From: JBDNFP01 sp041689775
GTDB lineage: Bacteria > Bacteroidota > Bacteroidia > Cytophagales > Spirosomataceae
Assembly: GCA_041689775.1 (NCBI GenBank)
Contig: JBDNFP010000014.1
Span: 1 to 6,159, forward strand
Direction: 5' to 3'
DNA: 6,159 nt
The translations under genes and the position numbers were made by a program. The notes below the pieces were generated by a model, which was not told the origin of the DNA, searched no databases, and worked only from the letters and a program-made list of their open reading frames with translations. Shown piece by piece: positions 5,447-6,159 of this stretch. The stretch's first letter is position 1, and each line of letters begins with the position of its first letter.

Positions 5447-6120
5447 ACCACCAGCTCCCCACGCATCAGCCGGGGCAGCAGAATATCCCGCGCCTCGCGG
5501 AGCTTGGCGTTTTGCATCAACAGATTCTCTATAAAATTAAACGTTACGTCAAACTCATTTTCAAAATTCACCAAAATATTTTCATCCACAGGTAACTTGA
5601 TATTCATTTGACGGAATTTCCCTTTTGAAATTTCCAAAAATATAGAACCGTTCGCAGTCCCTATTATCTCGTCCTTTCTACTTTTTAAATCGAAAAGCAT
5701 GTAGGCCCTAAAATACTCTTTATTAGGGATAATGTTGATGAATCCTTGATTTGTTGAAGCCGCTTGATTGATCAAACCAAAATAACCAATACTTGCGCGA
5801 CTTGTCATTAATATAGTCTTAGGTGGAACGAGCTTTGCTGAGCTTTTTTGTAAACCCAATTCTGAAATCTTCTTTTCACTGTCAAGTAGTACAAATGAGT
5901 GATGCTTTGTTAAATCAGTAGGTGAAAACCACAAAACATTACCATCATTCCAATATTGCTCATTCCCAGTAGAAGGAGTACCGCCGCCAAGAGTTTGGCA
6001 TACCTCATCTATAAAAAACTCGGTAGTGTCTATAAAGGGTTGATCATGCAGCGACGGAGTCGCCATATGTTCCTGTTTTGAAATAGTGTTTGTTGATGTA
6101 CATACCAATGACATTGTCAT
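5443..6120 (-). CDS. hsdS: Type I specificity subunit with a single target-recognition domain
   Basis: HsdS sets the DNA target and positions HsdM and HsdR. Seen here is one target-recognition domain opening with FFIDEVCQTLGGGTPSTGN, then YW and WFSPTDL (64-70), closing with ISKGKFRQMNIKLP, followed by the C-terminal helix and the classic ending LREARDILLPRLMRGELVV. A complete HsdS has two such domains and about 400 residues; this has 225. The start is uncertain: ATGs lie at 6120, 6114 and 6066 (the last preceded by AGGAACAT, a plausible ribosome site), and the frame stays open to the window edge. No central coiled coil is visible upstream, so it is either a half-S subunit that works as a dimer or the remnant of a full gene. 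Confidence 0.85.
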   Translation of the reverse strand: MTMSLVCTSTNTISKQEHMATPSLHDQPFIDTTEFFIDEVCQTLGGGTPSTGNEQYWNDGNVLWFSPTDLTKHHSFVLLDSEKKISELGLQKSSAKLVPPKTILMTSRASIGYFGLINQAASTNQGFINIIPNKEYFRAYMLFDLKSRKDEIIGTANGSIFLEISKGKFRQMNIKLPVDENILVNFENEFDVTFNFIENLLMQNAKLREARDILLPRLMRGELVV

Positions 6121-6134
6121 GAATTTGCTCGTTT

Positions 6135-6159
6135 TTAGAAAAACATATCGTCCTGCGAC
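6135..6159 (-). CDS. Possible C-terminal tail of the upstream gene
   Basis: In one minus-strand frame the edge reads SQDDMFF and a TAA at 6137-6135, 14 bases before the first hsdS ATG. The acidic, phenylalanine-ended tail and close spacing would suit an upstream cotranscribed gene, and hsdM is the expected neighbour. Seven residues cannot identify it, and the hsdS frame is also open here, so this is only a pointer. Confidence 0.2.

Noticed and set aside
1..6159. CRISPR array, tRNA or rRNA genes
   Set aside because: No regularly spaced repeats of suitable length, no cloverleaf and no rRNA-like conserved stretches were seen on either strand.

Overview
The window reads as a piece of a Bacteroidota chromosome, probably a Cytophagales-like bacterium. 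This rests on the protein flavour of the type I restriction subunits, the near absence of Shine-Dalgarno sequences, A/T-rich gene starts and moderate GC; no genus can be named. Every credible gene lies on the minus strand, so in transcription order the window is read from 6159 down to 1.

Region by region, in transcription order: (1) 6159-5443, a short type I specificity gene (hsdS) with only one target-recognition domain and the C-terminal conserved helix, its 5' side close to or past the window edge. (2) 5446-5114, a 110-residue unknown protein coupled to hsdS by a GTGA overlap, with a pattern reminiscent of small B3/EcoRII-N-like DNA-binding barrels. (3) 5113-5060, a short gap holding a near-perfect palindrome that looks like an operator. 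(4) 5059-3671, a compact three-gene operon: a putative RelE/HigB-like toxin, a HigA-like helix-turn-helix antitoxin with a long C-terminal tail, and a SecB-like chaperone. This order and architecture match a toxin-antitoxin-chaperone (TAC) module. (5) 3660-3621, a hairpin plus T-run that probably terminates the TAC operon. (6) 3559-349, hsdR, the nuclease/translocase subunit, recognisable along its whole length but broken by two frameshifts and one in-frame stop. (7) 348-132, an A/T-rich spacer with a four-copy heptamer repeat and a strong hairpin. (8) 131-1, the N-terminus of a DDE-type transposase running off the window.

Together this is a type I restriction-modification locus, with hsdM presumably just outside the right edge, that carries an addiction module between hsdS and hsdR and an insertion sequence behind hsdR. 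As read here, the restriction subunit cannot be made as one protein, while hsdS, the small coupled gene and the TAC module are intact. A plausible interpretation is a locus that has lost restriction but may keep methylation, retained or stabilised by the TAC module. Sequencing error in hsdR must be excluded first.
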